From assembly GCA_046153355.1 (NCBI GenBank), contig JBJXEY010000266.1, forward strand, positions 1 to 7,807: 7,807 nucleotides of DNA, written 5' to 3'. Below are positions 6,787 through 7,807 of the stretch, piece after piece; the first letter of the stretch is position 1, and each line of letters begins with the position of its first letter. Made by a program: the position numbers and the translations under genes. The stretch is from 2-02-FULL-62-17 sp046153355 (GTDB taxonomy: Bacteria; Pseudomonadota; Gammaproteobacteria; Burkholderiales; SG8-39). The notes beneath the pieces were generated by a model. That model was not told the origin of the DNA. It worked only from the letters and a program-made list of their open reading frames with translations, and made no database searches.

Positions 6787-7014
6787 TGCTGCGGCCACTT
6801 CGAGAAAGACAAACTCACCCAGGCCAATATGATCCAAACGCTCGCGGATTCACTCAAAGGTTCGAAGCTGAAATACTTTTTTGAAGTTCATAAAGGCGCC
6901 GAGCACGGCTACGCTTTGCCTGATCGCGATGTGCACGACAAACATGCGTCGAATCCGGATTGGGAGGTGATATTGGGGATGTTTCGGCGACAATTGAAGC
7001 CGTATCAAATGTGA
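6787..7014 (+). pseudogene. C-terminal remnant of a dienelactone hydrolase family gene
   Basis: The frame ending at 7014 carries a C-terminal piece of a dienelactone hydrolase-like alpha/beta hydrolase: CGHFEKDKLTQ, a linking helix, FFEVHKGAEHGYALPDRDVH, then a terminal helix ending in MFRRQL. The EHGY histidine is the expected catalytic His, and the Asp of EKD may be the acid residue. The nucleophile (Cys/Ser in a G-x-C/S-x-G turn) and the first two thirds of the usual 230-290 residue protein are missing. Recognisable sequence begins within a few bases of the kup stop codon, so upstream DNA was lost. A 61-residue protein could start at ATG 6829, but it would lack a complete active site and no Shine-Dalgarno is evident, so a remnant is preferred. 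Confidence 0.75.
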
Positions 7015-7030
7015 TCCATGGGATGGCAAG

Positions 7031-7051
7031 GGCCTGAGAGCCCGTCAGGCC
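7031..7051. terminator. GC-rich hairpin between convergent genes (possible bidirectional terminator)
   Basis: GGCCTGA (7031-7037) and TCAGGCC (7045-7051) are perfect reverse complements with a 7-nt loop. The hairpin lies between the hydrolase remnant (stop at 7014) and the DUF4926 gene coming from the other side (stop at 7079). Neither side has a T-tract, so it is not a classic intrinsic terminator, but its placement suits transcript ending or 3'-end protection. Confidence 0.45.
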
Positions 7052-7078
7052 GACGCGGCATCAAGCAGCGACCATTGG

Positions 7079-7276
7079 TTAACGGCGCAGCAATATCAAC
7101 TGCGATGCGTCAAGCGCTGTTGACAAGTAGCTACGGCCGTTGTCATCGCAAAATTCCACTTCAAACATACTAGCGGAAAGCAATTCCACTACGGTTCCTA
7201 TCTGGTCACGCACCAGATTTTTGGAAGGAATGTCTTCGGAGGTTGCTACGACATCAAGAAGATTAAAGCTTTTCAT
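7079..7276 (-). CDS. DUF4926 domain-containing protein
   Basis: A small protein of 65 residues beginning MKSFNLLDVVATSEDIPSKN. It has the family's pattern: an LLDVVA start, then DIP, RDQIGTVVELL, FEVEFCDDNGRSY and a closing ALDASQLILL. The IGTVVE...FEVEF..DNG layout suggests a small SH3-like beta barrel, which is inference. The ATG at 7276 is chosen because a GGA lies a suitable distance upstream and the family usually starts close to the LDVV block; ATG at 7288, four codons earlier, is the alternative and has no Shine-Dalgarno. It follows the DUF433 gene by 39 nt (27 from the earlier ATG), so co-transcription is likely. Both are AT-richer than the rest of the window. Biochemical function is unknown; members are often found next to defence or toxin-antitoxin-like genes. 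Confidence 0.8.
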   Translation of the reverse strand: MKSFNLLDVVATSEDIPSKNLVRDQIGTVVELLSASMFEVEFCDDNGRSYLSTALDASQLILLRR

Positions 7277-7315
7277 TCTTGCATCCAATAAAAAATGGCT
7301 GCAACAGAGTTTGCA

Positions 7316-7570
7316 TCATTGCGCAATGTTTCTGAGTTTGATTATTGAACGCATCATGACCGTTTCGTCCAATAAAAATTCCTGAATATAGGCAAACATG
7401 GCCTGCAAGTCTTCAGGTTGTAAATGCGGATAGCTATCGAGAATCTGGGCCGGACTCCATCCGGAAGTCATCAGGTTAAGAATAAATTCAACACCAATCC
7501 GTGTGCCTTTGATTCGGGGCTTGCCGAATAAAGTATCCGGATCGGAAACGATGTGCTCGCGCCAGTTCAT
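7316..7570 (-). CDS. DUF433 domain-containing protein (putative antitoxin)
   Basis: An 84-residue protein starting MNWREHIVSDPDTLFGKPRI. Nearly all of it is the DUF433 domain: IVSDPDTLFGKPRIKGTRIG (7-26), a helix with LNLMTSGWSPAQILDSYPHL, then PEDLQAMFAYIQEFL. Family knowledge: DUF433 proteins have a winged-helix-like fold and are usually the antitoxin gene placed just before a DUF5615 (PIN-like) toxin. Here the next gene is DUF4926 instead, and no toxin is recognisable. ATG at 7570 is chosen because AAAGGAGG (minus strand of 7578-7585) lies 7 nt upstream; an in-frame ATG at 7672 would add 34 residues with no domain character. The tail after EFLLDE (VMMRSIIKLRNIAQ) is not recognised. Confidence 0.85.
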   Translation of the reverse strand: MNWREHIVSDPDTLFGKPRIKGTRIGVEFILNLMTSGWSPAQILDSYPHLQPEDLQAMFAYIQEFLLDETVMMRSIIKLRNIAQ

Positions 7571-7577
7571 CGCGGTG

Positions 7578-7585
7578 CCTCCTTT
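7578..7585 (-). promoter_or_regulatory. Strong Shine-Dalgarno (AAAGGAGG) of the DUF433 gene
   Basis: The minus strand reads AAAGGAGG followed by 7 nt and then ATG at 7570. This near-perfect ribosome site decides the start against the longer frame from 7672. Confidence 0.85.
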
Positions 7586-7744
7586 CAGAACCATCATGAT
7601 GCCTGAAGAAGCTGTATTCACGGGCGTTTTGGGCCGATTCAAGGCGGACGTTTGATATTCATCCGTTACCACGCCAGTACAAGGAACAAATTCAATGGCG
7701 TTTGCTTACGTCATCTAAAACATGAGGACGTGTAATTCGAAAGA

Positions 7745-7766
7745 GTTACTTGTCGTCAGAAGTAAC
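7745..7766. repeat. Perfect inverted repeat (7-bp arms) upstream of the DUF433 cassette
   Basis: GTTACTT (7745-7751) and AAGTAAC (7760-7766) are exact reverse complements around an 8-nt loop. It lies about 175 bp before the DUF433 start in a stretch (7571-7786) with no convincing gene on either strand. It could be an operator or part of a neighbouring gene's 3' region beyond the contig; nothing distinguishes these. Confidence 0.4.
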
Positions 7767-7786
7767 GGCCTAGTCCGAAAATGTGC

Positions 7787-7807
7787 GGGGGGGGGGGGGG
7801 GGGGGGG
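7787..7807. other. Terminal poly-G run, probable sequencing/assembly artefact
   Basis: The last 21 bases are all G. Such runs at a contig end are typical of two-colour Illumina chemistry, where absence of signal is called G, and are not credible as genomic sequence here. The true end of usable sequence is about 7786. Confidence 0.9.

Noticed and set aside
7596..7658. Small plus-strand frame starting MMPEEAVFTGVL
   Set aside because: Only about 20 residues, with no recognised similarity; it opposes the leader of the DUF433 gene.
7571..7672. N-terminal extension of the DUF433 protein from ATG 7672
   Set aside because: The sequence has no domain character and AAAGGAGG sits right before ATG 7570.

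Overview
The window looks like a complete short contig from a betaproteobacterium, probably Burkholderiales. This rests on the high-GC genes in the left three quarters, a Bug/TctC-type periplasmic receptor (a family greatly expanded in that group) and the betaproteobacterial look of the Kup protein; the taxonomy is inferred, not searched. Both ends look like assembly break points: the left end stops inside a 12-bp coding tandem repeat, and the right end is a 21-nt run of G.

Left (1-902, minus): a 3'-truncated gene for an Rpn-family PD-(D/E)XK nuclease (YhgA-like, 'recombination-promoting nuclease/putative transposase') ending in a (Gly-Leu-Glu-Gln)n tail. Inside it a Shine-Dalgarno-preceded ATG could start a small nested protein, as described for E. 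coli rpn genes.

Middle (1049-5122, plus): a likely transcription unit of an MFS transporter, a hydantoinase B/oxoprolinase-type subunit (HyuB) with an odd basic N-terminal tail, and a secreted Bug-family solute-binding protein. Together they suggest uptake and ATP-dependent ring opening of a hydantoin/5-oxoproline-like compound, but the partner subunit HyuA is absent and the substrate cannot be read from sequence.

Right-centre (5123-7014, plus): an AT-rich regulatory region with a good sigma-70-type promoter leads into kup (potassium uptake). This kup has lost about 130 internal codons and its frame is broken at the junction, which lies in a perfect 15-nt quasi-palindrome. Directly after its stop codon is a C-terminal remnant of a dienelactone hydrolase-family gene. 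This is a decaying stretch, or an assembly chimera.

Right (7079-7570, minus): a visibly AT-richer two-gene cassette, a DUF433 protein (family linked to toxin-antitoxin antitoxins) followed by a DUF4926 protein, with no recognisable toxin between them. A GC-rich hairpin separates it from the convergent hydrolase remnant. No rRNA, tRNA, CRISPR or insertion sequence was recognised.
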